Source: Paraflavitalea sp. CAU 1676 (GTDB taxonomy: Bacteria; Bacteroidota; Bacteroidia; Chitinophagales; Chitinophagaceae). From it: 64,000 bases of DNA. Of the stretch, positions 7,075-15,668 are shown piece by piece. Location: the NCBI RefSeq assembly GCF_029223285.1, contig NZ_JARHUJ010000003.1, positions 496,001 through 560,000 on the forward strand. Reading direction: 5' to 3'. The notes beneath the pieces were generated by a model, which saw only the letters and a list, made by a program, of their open reading frames with translations, was not told the origin of the DNA and searched no databases. Made by a program: the position numbers and the translations under genes. Each line of letters begins with the position of its first letter. The first letter of the stretch is position 1.

Positions 7075-7194
7075 CCGCCTGACGCTTTAATTCGATCTGC
7101 GGACCGCCCTGCAGCAAATAGCACCGGAATTCTGCCCGGCTTAAGGAGCCAAATTTCGCCCGCCTGACGCTTTGATTCGGTCAGCGGACCGCCC
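7075..7194. repeat. Two 35-bp direct repeats 85 bp apart, each with internal symmetry
   Basis: Copies at 7075-7109 and 7160-7194 both start CCGCCTGACGCTTT and end GCGGACCGCCC, differing at three positions in between. With its flank, the first copy forms a GGTCCGC/GCGGACC stem, and the second pairs CTGAC with GTCAG. Hairpin-forming repeats of this size in non-coding DNA resemble REP-type elements. They lie just downstream of the SeqA-RAMA-like gene. Confidence 0.6.
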
Positions 7195-7266
7195 AGCCAA
7201 CAATATTTGAAGTGTTTTTCGGGCCTCGCTGCTGGCCCATTTCTGGTTTCTCGCTCTATAACTCCA

Positions 7267-8148
7267 TCAGGCGCCTTTTTGAGCCAGGTAAACATCCCAG
7301 AGGTCGGCCATGGTTTTGCCAGCCACATTGACCCATAAGATCGGGCCACGCACGAATTCATTGTCTTGCGCCGGATCCAGGTCCTTCAGGAGCTTACTGG
7401 CCAGGTCGCTCATCGAATACCGGTTGTTATTCCATTTCAACATTCCGTCTACTATAGTCACTTCGTACTGCGGAAATTTGACGCCGCGGTAATTCTGGAA
7501 AATAACCCGCTCGTTTTCTTTCAACAACCCAGCCCTGAGTAGCTCGGGCAAACTGGTCTTGGGTTTCTTTTTGTTTTTAACCGGATTGCCAGCGCTATAC
7601 TTAGAAATATTAGAGTTTCCGTCCGCTTTTACCGCTGCGGGGTCCAACATCGCCTTGTTATTAGATGAAAACAGGGAGGAATGGGTATTAGAATTAGAAT
7701 TAGAATTAGAATTTGTTTCTAATGACTTGTCTTTAAGAGTATTAGAATTAGAGCTGCTAGCGTTAGAATTAGAGTGTTGCTCTAATGAGGCAGGCCGTTT
7801 AGAGTTTAGTTCTAATGATTTATTAGAGTTGTCGACGTTTAGAGCGGTATTCTTATCTTTTTCTCCCACATTAGAGCTGTTTCTTTCTAATAATTTAGAA
7901 TAGAAGTCCCTTAGCTCCTGCCGCTTGTCCTGCACAGGCGTAGCACTAGCCTCCTTGGTCATTTCATTAGAGGAAATGGCATTAGAATTATTAGGCTCTA
8001 CCTTAATATGTTGATTATCAATTGATTTGATGGTAATTCCCAGGAGCCTTTTTATGGTATCCACTGGCTGCTCCTCGTAGGGAATTGCTTTAGACTGTAA
8101 GAACCGGTAGGTCTCCTCGTCGATATTGATATTGCGCATCTGGGCCAT
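7267..8148 (-). CDS. SeqA-like ribbon-helix-helix / Asn-Ser-rich linker / RAMA-like domain protein
   Basis: A 293-residue protein in three parts. Residues 4-38 (RNINIDEETYRFLQ...DTIKRLLGI) match the SeqA N-terminal ribbon-helix-helix pattern used for DNA binding and oligomerisation. Residues of about 40-205 are low-complexity, full of Asn, Ser and Lys. Residues of about 205-290 (LPELLRAGLLKENERV...GPILWVNVAGKTMADLW) follow the RAMA pattern, a small domain often found with modified-DNA-binding proteins and methylases. The linker is written largely in TCTAAT-type codon pairs, and four perfect 6-base repeat units lie at 7688-7711. Copy-number change would add or remove Ser-Asn without breaking the frame. 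It stands alone beside repeat-rich DNA. DNA binding is likely; its target is unknown. Confidence 0.65.
   Translation of the reverse strand: MAQMRNINIDEETYRFLQSKAIPYEEQPVDTIKRLLGITIKSIDNQHIKVEPNNSNAISSNEMTKEASATPVQDKRQELRDFYSKLLERNSSNVGEKDKNTALNVDNSNKSLELNSKRPASLEQHSNSNASSSNSNTLKDKSLETNSNSNSNSNTHSSLFSSNNKAMLDPAAVKADGNSNISKYSAGNPVKNKKKPKTSLPELLRAGLLKENERVIFQNYRGVKFPQYEVTIVDGMLKWNNNRYSMSDLASKLLKDLDPAQDNEFVRGPILWVNVAGKTMADLWDVYLAQKGA
7688..7711. repeat. Hexanucleotide microsatellite inside a coding linker
   Basis: Four perfect TTAGAA units in tandem (read as Ser-Asn codons on the minus strand), with many imperfect copies scattered over about 7680-7990. The repeat unit is a multiple of three, so slippage would change linker length but keep the frame. 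Confidence 0.8.
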
Positions 8149-8512
8149 TTAGACCAAAACTACCCAAGATTAGAAAGAACAAGACCATTACTTATACACA
8201 GCACTTACCGGTTTTGGGGAAATCCGGGTGAAAGCCAGGCATTTTAGGCGTAAAAATGAAGGCGCTGAGAATCGCGTATATGAAAACAAACAAGACCTGG
8301 CGCCGTATACAGAACCCGGTTAAAGGCGGCCAAAATCGACCTTTTAGCAAAGCTGGGCGACAACCAATACTGGTCTTGCTAGCAGACGGCCGCCAGACTG
8401 TTCCAGGCGGCTATACACCGCGACTAATTCGTCGAACCCACCATCCGGCTTCCTACCAACACGAACGCCCGGCATAGACATGCCAGGCGTCATTTATTGT
8501 TATGGTGTAAAT
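8149..8512. other. Interval without a credible gene
   Basis: Between the SeqA-RAMA-like start and the bestrophin stop there is one plus-strand frame of 73 codons (8256-8477). Its composition is basic, it lacks hydrophobic or domain-like segments, and I take it as chance. No terminator or clear promoter is visible. Confidence 0.5.
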
Positions 8513-9430
8513 CTACAAAACGTAAAAGGCTCTCGCCGGACGCTCGAACTCCTGTTCGGGCATCTCCTGGTCGCGGATCATCTGGCGCAGGTCGCGCTCG
8601 ATGTTCCGGGCGATGGTCGTCATCGGCGTATCCGTGGGCTTGTTCTCGAAAGGATCCTGCAGGTGGATCGCCATCTTTTCGATCAATAAGAACGAAGCCG
8701 ACACCGCCATCACCAACGGGATCTCCAGGAACCCGAAGTATTCGATCACGCCAAATGGCAACAGCGCTATGAACAGCAACAACGAGAAATGGATATACAA
8801 GCTGTACGTGTGCGGGAATACCGTATTCTTGATCCGCTCACATTTGCCCATCGCATCGCACAACCGGGTCACGGTGCGGTCGAGTTCTACCTGCTGGTAA
8901 CGATTGATCCAGCCATTCTCCAGCGCCCGTTTCAGGTCGCGCCCATGCTGTTCGAGCAATGCTGCCGGCACATTTGTATAATGCCCCAGAGCCTCCATTT
9001 CGCGTTTGCTGAGGTATTTGTCGAGCCCCTGCCGGGCCGATATTCCACGTAAACCCTGCCCCAGGCTATAACACCAGGCGATCTGCCGGCGGATCACCCG
9101 GTCGCGGAAATAATGTACATCGTCGCCTTCTTCCGCGATATCGGTAAAGGTCAGTATCTGGCGAGCCAGTGTCCGGGATTCATTCACGATGGCGCCCCAG
9201 ATATGGCGGGCTTCCCACCAGCGATCATAGGCCTGGTTACTCCGGAAACCCAGCAGCAGCGAGATCACTGTGCCCAGCAAGGCCGGTATGGCCAACGGTA
9301 TCGAGATTGGTAGCACCTTATCGAACTCATGCAACAGGGCAATGATGGTGGTGTAGATCAGGATGACCAATAGCTCATACTGTATTTTGCCGAATATGTA
9401 GCGAAAGGGAATGTTCTTCTTTAACAGCAT
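8513..9430 (-). CDS. Bestrophin-family (UPF0187) membrane channel
   Basis: A 305-residue integral membrane protein. It has N-terminal membrane segments (about residues 18-65, including LLVILIYTTIIALL and IPLAIPALLGTVISLLLGF), the family motif RSNQAYDRWWEAR just after them, and a second pair of spans in the C-terminal half (LYIHFSLLLFIALLPFG, FLEIPLVMAVSASFLLI). Bacterial bestrophin homologues form pentameric ion channels in the inner membrane. The length fits the family. ATG at 9430 lies inside the 3' end of the universal-stress gene, giving a 56-base overlap in another frame; no later ATG would leave the first membrane span intact. The two genes are thus likely coupled. Confidence 0.85.
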   Translation of the reverse strand: MLLKKNIPFRYIFGKIQYELLVILIYTTIIALLHEFDKVLPISIPLAIPALLGTVISLLLGFRSNQAYDRWWEARHIWGAIVNESRTLARQILTFTDIAEEGDDVHYFRDRVIRRQIAWCYSLGQGLRGISARQGLDKYLSKREMEALGHYTNVPAALLEQHGRDLKRALENGWINRYQQVELDRTVTRLCDAMGKCERIKNTVFPHTYSLYIHFSLLLFIALLPFGVIEYFGFLEIPLVMAVSASFLLIEKMAIHLQDPFENKPTDTPMTTIARNIERDLRQMIRDQEMPEQEFERPARAFYVL

Positions 9431-9944
9431 AATTTCTTTCTTTGGTGTAAGTATTTTCTTCCATCCTGAACTCAGTAGCCTCTGGCTGAGGAGCCGTTTC
9501 TTCGGCTACTTTGCGTTTGGGCTTGAACTCTTTCATCATCGGTATGCCGCCTTTCTGGAACATCGGTACCGGATTTACGCTGCCGGTATGCACGGCCTGG
9601 TACACATAGAAATCGGGACAAATGATGAGGTCTATATCATTGGCATCGACAAAATTCCTGAATACGGCTGCTGTATTACCGTATTGATGCCGGATCACGA
9701 TACTGCGGATAGCTTTGGGATGCTGGAGCTTGACCCTTTTACAGGCGTTACGGAATGGCTCGGTCACCAGCTCTGCATAAGGCAGCTTCCCCTTGAGGTC
9801 GTACAGATCACTTACAAAAAAGGGAATCTCGAATGCATGGAACAGGATGATGTTCAGCGACTCACCTTCCAGCGATTGGGCGGTTTTATCAACCAGTTCA
9901 ATAGACGCTACAGAAAAGTCTGTAGGGATTAATACATTTCTCAT
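9375..9944 (-). CDS. Universal stress protein-like protein
   Basis: A 189-residue protein whose first 135 residues follow the UspA Rossmann-like pattern: MRNVLIPTDFS at the start, then NIILFHAFEIP and DIDLIICPDFY. The typical ATP-binding G-x2-G-x9-G-S/T stretch is not evident; the last 50 residues are a charged tail not usual for the family. Its 3' end overlaps the bestrophin gene by 56 bases. The tail is read from the same DNA as the bestrophin start, so it may be an extension caused by the overlap. A stress-linked role in control of the channel is conceivable but only inferred from the pairing. Confidence 0.7.
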   Translation of the reverse strand: MRNVLIPTDFSVASIELVDKTAQSLEGESLNIILFHAFEIPFFVSDLYDLKGKLPYAELVTEPFRNACKRVKLQHPKAIRSIVIRHQYGNTAAVFRNFVDANDIDLIICPDFYVYQAVHTGSVNPVPMFQKGGIPMMKEFKPKRKVAEETAPQPEATEFRMEENTYTKERNYAVKEEHSLSLHIRQNTV

Positions 9945-10182
9945 CGTTTCTTTTTTGTATCAACAATTGGTTATCGGATACAAAAGTGCAACGTGGCCAT
10001 TAGGCTGGCTTAAGCCTCCAATTAGAAGCTGGTGAGATGATGATTAGAAACTGATAAATGACATTAAAGCGCCATAAGAAGAAGCCCTATTTAACATAAC
10101 TAATTACGGTGGAGTTAAAAGGAGCCATCCGATGATGCTGATCGGCGGATCGATTGGATCGGTTTCCCGCACGGTCCAGAGG

Positions 10183-11556
10183 TCACCCCAAAGCCGGCAC
10201 AGTCACCACGACGGTGGTACCTTTTCCCTCGCTCGACTGCACCTTAATATCACCCTTGTGCAGGCGAAGAATGGTGTGCGTAAGGGGTAGTCCGATCCCA
10301 TACCCTTCATAGTGGTTGGTATTGGTAGCCCGGAAGAAAGGGTCAAAAATATGCTTCAACTCCCCTGCCGGGATGCCGATCCCTTCGTCGACGACCACGA
10401 TCATGATGCGCTTTTCGGAGTATGTTAGCGACAACAAAACTGATTTATTATCAGAGTACTTACACGCGTTTAATACAATATTACTCAAAGCCAGGTGCAA
10501 CAGGTGATCACTCCCCTGGGCAGTGATCTGCCGCTCGTCGTCGGGCATGTGGAGCGAAATCTTTACCCGGTTATTGGGCTCTATTTCGTCGGTCGTGTGC
10601 TTCACATTCATGACCAGTTCATCCATCCTGATAAGCCCCCACTCCTGCTTCATGCCATCGAAACCCGACTGCGCCAGCTGGAGTAAACTCTTCGTAAGAT
10701 GCTGGAGTTTCGAAGCCTCATGCTGGATTACCTGTAAAGTTTGCTTGTATTCCTGCTCGGTGCGGAACTTCGACAGGGCAAGCTCCGATTCGCCGATAAT
10801 CGTCGTAAGTGGTGTGCGGAATTCGTGGGAGGCATTGCTCACAAAATTGTTCTGGGTTTCGAAAGAGGTCTCCAGGCGGTCGAGCATGTTATTAAACGTC
10901 TGTGCCAGCTCGGTAAGCTCATCCCCGCCTCCTACTTCCGGTAAGCGCATGTGCAGGTTGTGCGCACTAATGTCCTTCACCTGGTGGGTGATGTTACGTA
11001 CCGGATAAAAGACTCGCCGGGAAAAGAACAAACCAACAGTAAAAACGACGATAACACCCATAACAAATGTGATAATCAGCGCTTCTTGTAGATTCTTTAT
11101 TAGCTTCTCTCCGTACACATTTATGGCCGAACTGATCACCAGGAACTGACCTCCCTGTTTATTACGGTACAAAATTCCAGCGTATTCTACATGATCTACA
11201 GAGGTGTAAGCTGTGCGTCCGTCGGACTTGGCGATGGTTTGGTAAAAGGTCCAGGGGAGCTTGGGGCCCGGGTCGTTGCTGACACTTTTGGTGGCGCTAT
11301 CATACCGGAGGATATAAAACTGCTCGTAAGGCAAAGCGGTGAGATATTGCTGCCGGAGCTCCTGGAAGGCCGCGGTGGATGATTCATCCTTGTCCAGGTG
11401 AATGCGGGCCGTGATCCTGGCCCGCAGCTCGAGCCGCTTGTGAAAATCATTGAAGGTAAAACGGCTGGCGAAGTAGTACACCACAATACTGAGGAACAGG
11501 ATGATCCCGGCGGTGACAAGCGTAAAGAGCAAGGCCGTTTTTACCTGGATCCTCAT
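10183..11556 (-). CDS. Two-component sensor histidine kinase (HAMP-HisKA-HATPase)
   Basis: A 457-residue inner-membrane kinase. One span at about 7-29 and another at about 160-182 enclose a periplasmic sensor region. A HAMP linker follows (about 183-236), then the phosphoacceptor motif NASHEFRTPLTT with His244, and an ATP-binding domain with N box (NIVLNACKYS), G1 (DEGIGIP) and G2 (GYGIGLPL). It should autophosphorylate and pass phosphate to the response regulator encoded 2 bases upstream in the same operon. The architecture resembles CusS/QseC-type kinases, but no metal-binding motif is clear in the sensor. The signal is unknown. Confidence 0.92.
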   Translation of the reverse strand: MRIQVKTALLFTLVTAGIILFLSIVVYYFASRFTFNDFHKRLELRARITARIHLDKDESSTAAFQELRQQYLTALPYEQFYILRYDSATKSVSNDPGPKLPWTFYQTIAKSDGRTAYTSVDHVEYAGILYRNKQGGQFLVISSAINVYGEKLIKNLQEALIITFVMGVIVVFTVGLFFSRRVFYPVRNITHQVKDISAHNLHMRLPEVGGGDELTELAQTFNNMLDRLETSFETQNNFVSNASHEFRTPLTTIIGESELALSKFRTEQEYKQTLQVIQHEASKLQHLTKSLLQLAQSGFDGMKQEWGLIRMDELVMNVKHTTDEIEPNNRVKISLHMPDDERQITAQGSDHLLHLALSNIVLNACKYSDNKSVLLSLTYSEKRIMIVVVDEGIGIPAGELKHIFDPFFRATNTNHYEGYGIGLPLTHTILRLHKGDIKVQSSEGKGTTVVVTVPALG

Positions 11557-11558
11557 GC

Positions 11559-12236
11559 CTATTGCTCTTTTATTATATAACCCATTCCAATAACGGTATG
11601 AATGAGTTTGCGGTCGTGGTCGTTGCCGAGTTTCTTGCGCAGGTAATTGACATAAACATCCACCACATTAGTGCCCATGTTGAAGTCGATGCCCCAAACA
11701 TTCTCCAGCAATTCTATGCGCGACAGAACGCGGCCGCGATTGCGAACCATGAACTCCAGCAACCGGTATTCAGTAGAGGTAAGCGTGATCTCTACTCCGT
11801 GCCGGATGACATTCCTGGCAGCGGTATTGACGGTGATGTCGCCGATGTGCAGAAGGTCGGTCGATTTGGCGCCACCCGACTTGCGACGGTTAAGCGTCCG
11901 CAGCCGGGCTTCGAGCTCAGCAAACTTAAAAGGCTTTACGAGATAATCATCGGCGCCGCCGTCAAGCCCGGCCACAATATTCTCGGTGGTACCAAGGGCG
12001 GTCAGCATCAGAATGGGCGTATCGACCCCATCGCGCCGGAGGCGTTTACACAACTCCAGACCGTTGATGCCGGGTAGCATGATATCGAGGATCATGACAT
12101 CATAGGCACTGGAAATGCCCATATCCAACCCGGATTTTCCGTCGGGCGCTACGGTCACCGCATAGCCGCTCTCACTTAAACCTTTTTTGACCATAGTAGC
12201 CACAGACACCTCATCTTCAACCAGTAATATCTTCAT
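11559..12236 (-). CDS. OmpR/PhoB-family response regulator
   Basis: A 225-residue regulator with receiver domain (residues 1-115; acidic pocket EDE at 7-9, phosphoacceptor Asp51 in LDIMLPG, Lys near 101 in LVKPF). A winged-helix effector follows at about 127-223 (TSTEYRLLEFMVRN ... VDVYVNYLRKKLG ... HTVIGMGYI). It is first in the operon, with the cognate kinase gene starting 2 bases after its stop. Phosphorylation should drive dimerisation and promoter binding. No target can be read from the sequence; the universal-stress and bestrophin genes lie downstream on the same strand after a 240-base gap. Confidence 0.93.
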   Translation of the reverse strand: MKILLVEDEVSVATMVKKGLSESGYAVTVAPDGKSGLDMGISSAYDVMILDIMLPGINGLELCKRLRRDGVDTPILMLTALGTTENIVAGLDGGADDYLVKPFKFAELEARLRTLNRRKSGGAKSTDLLHIGDITVNTAARNVIRHGVEITLTSTEYRLLEFMVRNRGRVLSRIELLENVWGIDFNMGTNVVDVYVNYLRKKLGNDHDRKLIHTVIGMGYIIKEQ

Positions 12237-12421
12237 GCATTTCCGTTTAAAAAAGCATGTCCGATGGCGGACCTGCTACTGAACCACAGCAAAAATAACT
12301 GGTATTGAGGAGGGCAGGAATTAGAAAGTGATAAGAAAATATGGGGTGCTGCGTGTTGGAAAAGCCACCCAATTGGGGTCACTGTTCAACGGTGTCGTTT
12401 TGCAGTCAGGGACTGGCGGTT

Positions 12422-13045
12422 TCAGGCCAGGGCCTGAAACCGATCCACTACGACCGCCATCTCGACGGAGCTATCGTCAACGCCATCCGACAGCAAGCCG
12501 CCCTCTTCGGCAAACAAGGTGATCATCACCTGGTGGCCGGCGTTCGGTGGCGGCACACAATTATGGGTGCCGGCTACAGGTGCTGCACCCAATACCGGGT
12601 AAGCCACTTGTCGCTGACTCCCCTTCACCAATTGTACTGCATTGTGTAACACCCTGGCACCTGCGCCGGCAATGAGTTTCGATACCGGCATCGTACGGCT
12701 TACCTGTCGCCGTATCCGGTACCAGCAATCCTCTATAGAGACATACTTAATATTATCCATGATCGTATCGAGTCCCAACCTGCTCACCACATCCTGCGCA
12801 CCATCGCCCCCGCCCACCCAATACAATGCCGCTTCATTTCCGATATCCTCCTTGATCGCTTCATGCAATATGGCCTGCTCCGCATACATCAAGGTACCCA
12901 CCCCATAACCATTCGGCCGATTGACTTTCCGGTCACCAGGCAACAGTCGCTTTCTACTTCGCCAGGGTTCGTGCTGAACGCCCGCCAGCATTTCTACTGC
13001 AGGCATAATCATCAATACACCGATAAAAAAGGGAATCTGCTTCAT
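12422..13045 (-). CDS. Exported protein of unknown function (207 aa)
   Basis: A 207-residue frame starting with a plausible signal peptide (MKQIPFFIGVLMIMPAVEMLAG). The remainder is mixed, with no domain that I recognise, no lipobox and no further membrane spans. Codon choice fits the neighbours, and no competing frame looks better, so a gene is more likely than not. It stands alone between the response regulator and the TonB receptor, 115 bases downstream of the receptor stop. Confidence 0.45.
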   Translation of the reverse strand: MKQIPFFIGVLMIMPAVEMLAGVQHEPWRSRKRLLPGDRKVNRPNGYGVGTLMYAEQAILHEAIKEDIGNEAALYWVGGGDGAQDVVSRLGLDTIMDNIKYVSIEDCWYRIRRQVSRTMPVSKLIAGAGARVLHNAVQLVKGSQRQVAYPVLGAAPVAGTHNCVPPPNAGHQVMITLFAEEGGLLSDGVDDSSVEMAVVVDRFQALA

Positions 13046-13160
13046 TTTTCACCGTAGGTTTTTACAAAGGCCCCGCGACCAGGCTCATCCTGCCGATCCT
13101 AACCTTACCAAACCAACAAAGACGCCGGTCGCAAGGGCCAGTGGTTCTTCTTATTTAATC

Positions 13161-15533
13161 CTAAAACTGCAAACGATAGAGTATGTCCGGGAAGAAACCC
13201 ACCTGGTTCACCACCCCTACCTGCTTCATCACCCGGTTATACCGCTGCATGAACGCATTCTCGCGGTTGGTCACGTTCTGGATATCGAGGTAGAACGTGT
13301 GCGACAGTTTACGCTTCGCACTATTGAGGCGAATACCAAACCTGGTGTCCAGCCGCAGGTAATCCGAAAACTGCAAGCTGTTGTACTTCGTTTCATCAAT
13401 CTGTTCGAAGCCACTCGAGTTTGAACGTTCGATATCCACCGGCGTATAATACCTGCCGCCCGACTGTGTTGCCTTGATATCGATCGTGAATGCATTGCGT
13501 CCATCGCGCCCCATCTTCCACTCCTTGCCCGCCAGCACATTCACCACTGCCTTATTATTAAAGGTAGAGTTGCGTTCGATGCCGTCACTGCCTTTATACT
13601 TTGCATCGAAGATCGACGCCGTCGTAAGCAGGTAATACCCTCTGCTAAAGAACTTTTCGAGGGTCAGCTCTATGCCCGTATTGCGACCCGTTCCGCTATT
13701 GACCAGTCCGGCCTTTTCAGGAAAGGTGAAATCGGCCCCACTGTTCAGCACCGAAAAGCCACTCGGCGTGCGCTCTACCGGCGCATTGCTGATCGATTGG
13801 TGATAAGCTTCGAGCTTGACCCGCCAGTCGCGGGCAAAGGCCCAATCGTACCCCAACACATAATGGTGCGCCCGGGTAAAGCCGAGGTCACGGTTGCGCT
13901 GATCGTAGGTTCCATTGGGGAGGCGCTCCTGATAGAGGTACACAGGCAATGGCTGTTGCTGGTGGTGCAGGCCATAACTAACCGTCAGCGTCTGATTCGA
14001 TGCCAGGGCATAACTCAACGATGCCCGCGGTTCAATGGCTGATGTTTCATTGAATCCATACCAGATCCCATGCAGGCCAGCGTTGAGCGATAACTTATCC
14101 GTAAAGCGATACTTGCCCTGTACATAAGGCTGCAGCAGCCAGGCACTACCATCATAATCGCGAATGGTTTCCCAATCCGGACGGTCCTCGCGCGTTTGGA
14201 GGTAGGTATCCAGTCCCTGCAGTTCGGCCAGCAAGCCACCCCTCACGGTAAAGCGGGCATTGATCTTCGAATTGACAAAGGAGGAGAACCGGAGCCCGGT
14301 ATTCACCGTGCTTTGATCGGTGAGGAACTGACGCTGCGATAAAGAGTCATAATATTTATAGATCGACCCTTCGTTGCTCACATAAGAATAAGAAACAAGG
14401 GTACGGAGATAACTGTTGCGGCCGAGATCGAGTGTATGTTTTAATCCGATTACACCAATGCGCGATTTGAAATAGGCATCTTCATCTTTATTGGCGAAGA
14501 GATCGGTAGAGTCGAGATCGGCGCCGATCATGTCGATGCTGCTGATGCCCCCCATACCGAACAAACTAAACTTACCCAGCTTACCCTTGGCAAAATTGAG
14601 GTGAAAAATGAGGTCCTGGTATTTGGGCACCGCTTCGGTACCAATATCGAACCCGAGCGACTGACCGATCTGCGCAAACGAATACCGGTAACCAACGAGG
14701 AAGGAAGAGCCATTTCCTTTTTTCCCGAGTGGACCTTCCAGCATGCCTTCGAGCCCGCTGAACATATTGAGCTGGATGGTCTTCTCAAATTTGTCTTTGT
14801 TACCGGTGCGCAGGCCGATGTCGAACACGGCGCCGGTGGCATTGCCGTATTCGGCCGGGAAGGCGCCGGTGTAGAAATCGGAGTTCTTTAGCGCATTCGT
14901 ATTAAGCGCGCTTACGGGTCCGCCGGTGGTGCCCAGCGTGGAAAAGTGATTCGGGTTAGGAATAGGAATGCCTTCCATACGCCACAATACCGCGGTGGGC
15001 GAATTGCCACGCACCACGATATCATTGCGCGAATCGTCGGTATTGGCCACGCCGGCGAAATTGCTGGCGAGCTTGGCCGGGTCATTGCGCCCGCCGGCGT
15101 AGCGGGTCACATCTTCCATACTGAATGAGCGGGCGCTGCTGCCGGCAAATTCATTGGAGGCCATTCCCTTCCGGGTTCTTCCTGCGGTTACGGTTACGGC
15201 ATTGAGTGCTGCGATCTGCTGGTCGAGCGGCACATCGAGCACAACCTGCTTGCCGGAGGTTACCAGCACCTCTGGTATAGTAACCGTTTTGTAACCTATA
15301 TAGGTAAAGGAAACATGGTGCCGACCGATCGGTACGGTGGGCAAAACAAAGCGGCCGAGCGAGTCGGTGGTGCCGCCGATGCGAAGGCCCACCACGCTCA
15401 CCGATACGTTGGCGAGCGGACGCTCGGAAGCTTTGTCGATGACGGTGCCCGTAACTGTTTGGGTATTGTTTTGTGCAAGGGATGGCAGGCTGCTGAGCAA
15501 TGCCAGCAGCAAGGCGACAAGTGAATTTTTCAT
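13161..15533 (-). CDS. TonB-dependent outer-membrane receptor with carboxypeptidase-regulatory-like domain
   Basis: A 790-residue protein: signal peptide (cleavage after SLPSLAQ, about residue 21), then a CarboxypepD_reg-like beta-sandwich at about 23-110 (VTGTVIDKASERPLANVSV ... LGRFVLPTVPIG). A plug domain follows at about 120-230 (SFSMEDVTRYAG ... NDIVVRGNSPT), then a 22-strand-type beta barrel to the C-terminus, which ends in Phe (YRLQF). These proteins import or bind large ligands at the outer membrane with energy from TonB. No SusD partner is adjacent, so the ligand is unknown. It lies immediately downstream of a LytS/LytTR pair on the same strand, with a 135-base gap, and may be controlled by it. 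Confidence 0.9.
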   Translation of the reverse strand: MKNSLVALLLALLSSLPSLAQNNTQTVTGTVIDKASERPLANVSVSVVGLRIGGTTDSLGRFVLPTVPIGRHHVSFTYIGYKTVTIPEVLVTSGKQVVLDVPLDQQIAALNAVTVTAGRTRKGMASNEFAGSSARSFSMEDVTRYAGGRNDPAKLASNFAGVANTDDSRNDIVVRGNSPTAVLWRMEGIPIPNPNHFSTLGTTGGPVSALNTNALKNSDFYTGAFPAEYGNATGAVFDIGLRTGNKDKFEKTIQLNMFSGLEGMLEGPLGKKGNGSSFLVGYRYSFAQIGQSLGFDIGTEAVPKYQDLIFHLNFAKGKLGKFSLFGMGGISSIDMIGADLDSTDLFANKDEDAYFKSRIGVIGLKHTLDLGRNSYLRTLVSYSYVSNEGSIYKYYDSLSQRQFLTDQSTVNTGLRFSSFVNSKINARFTVRGGLLAELQGLDTYLQTREDRPDWETIRDYDGSAWLLQPYVQGKYRFTDKLSLNAGLHGIWYGFNETSAIEPRASLSYALASNQTLTVSYGLHHQQQPLPVYLYQERLPNGTYDQRNRDLGFTRAHHYVLGYDWAFARDWRVKLEAYHQSISNAPVERTPSGFSVLNSGADFTFPEKAGLVNSGTGRNTGIELTLEKFFSRGYYLLTTASIFDAKYKGSDGIERNSTFNNKAVVNVLAGKEWKMGRDGRNAFTIDIKATQSGGRYYTPVDIERSNSSGFEQIDETKYNSLQFSDYLRLDTRFGIRLNSAKRKLSHTFYLDIQNVTNRENAFMQRYNRVMKQVGVVNQVGFFPDILYRLQF

Positions 15534-15668
15534 ACAAGGTTGATATTACTGGTATAAAATTGCCGCGTGCTTACTACGTACAAAAACGAAGTATACCAAT
15601 AACACCAACTCTGCGACATTTCTACCTAATGTGTAGACAACAGCAAAAGGCGTTACCCCTACGAGGGC

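Larger units (their letters stand above)
5872..7266. other. 1.4-kb interval with repeats and GC-rich islands, no convincing gene
   Basis: An AT-rich first part (5872-6180) gives way to a GC-rich island at about 6205-6350. Then come AT-rich DNA, a hairpin AAGGCG/CGCCTT at 6544-6563 and a perfect 10-bp stem at 6608-6617 with 6641-6650. A 24-codon frame lies at 6754-6828, and a second GC-rich stretch at 6885-7266 holds two 35-bp direct repeats. Longer open frames in the GC-rich parts (minus strand, 78 and 158 codons) have odd composition and look non-coding. The mosaic suggests remnants of mobile or dispersed repetitive DNA. Confidence 0.5.

Noticed and set aside
6885-7361. 158-codon minus-strand frame
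   Set aside because: It overlaps the RAMA-like end of the better-supported gene in another frame, and contains the duplicated 35-bp repeat as repeated peptide; Trp/Arg/Gly-rich composition is typical of chance frames in GC-rich DNA.
7559-7903. Plus-strand frame with Leu-Glu repeats
   Set aside because: It is the complement of the Asn/Ser-rich linker repeat of the minus-strand gene; the regular Leu-Glu pattern follows from TTAGAA repeats, not from selection for protein.
8256-8477. 73-codon plus-strand frame
   Set aside because: No conserved-looking features, odd basic composition and no promoter or terminator.
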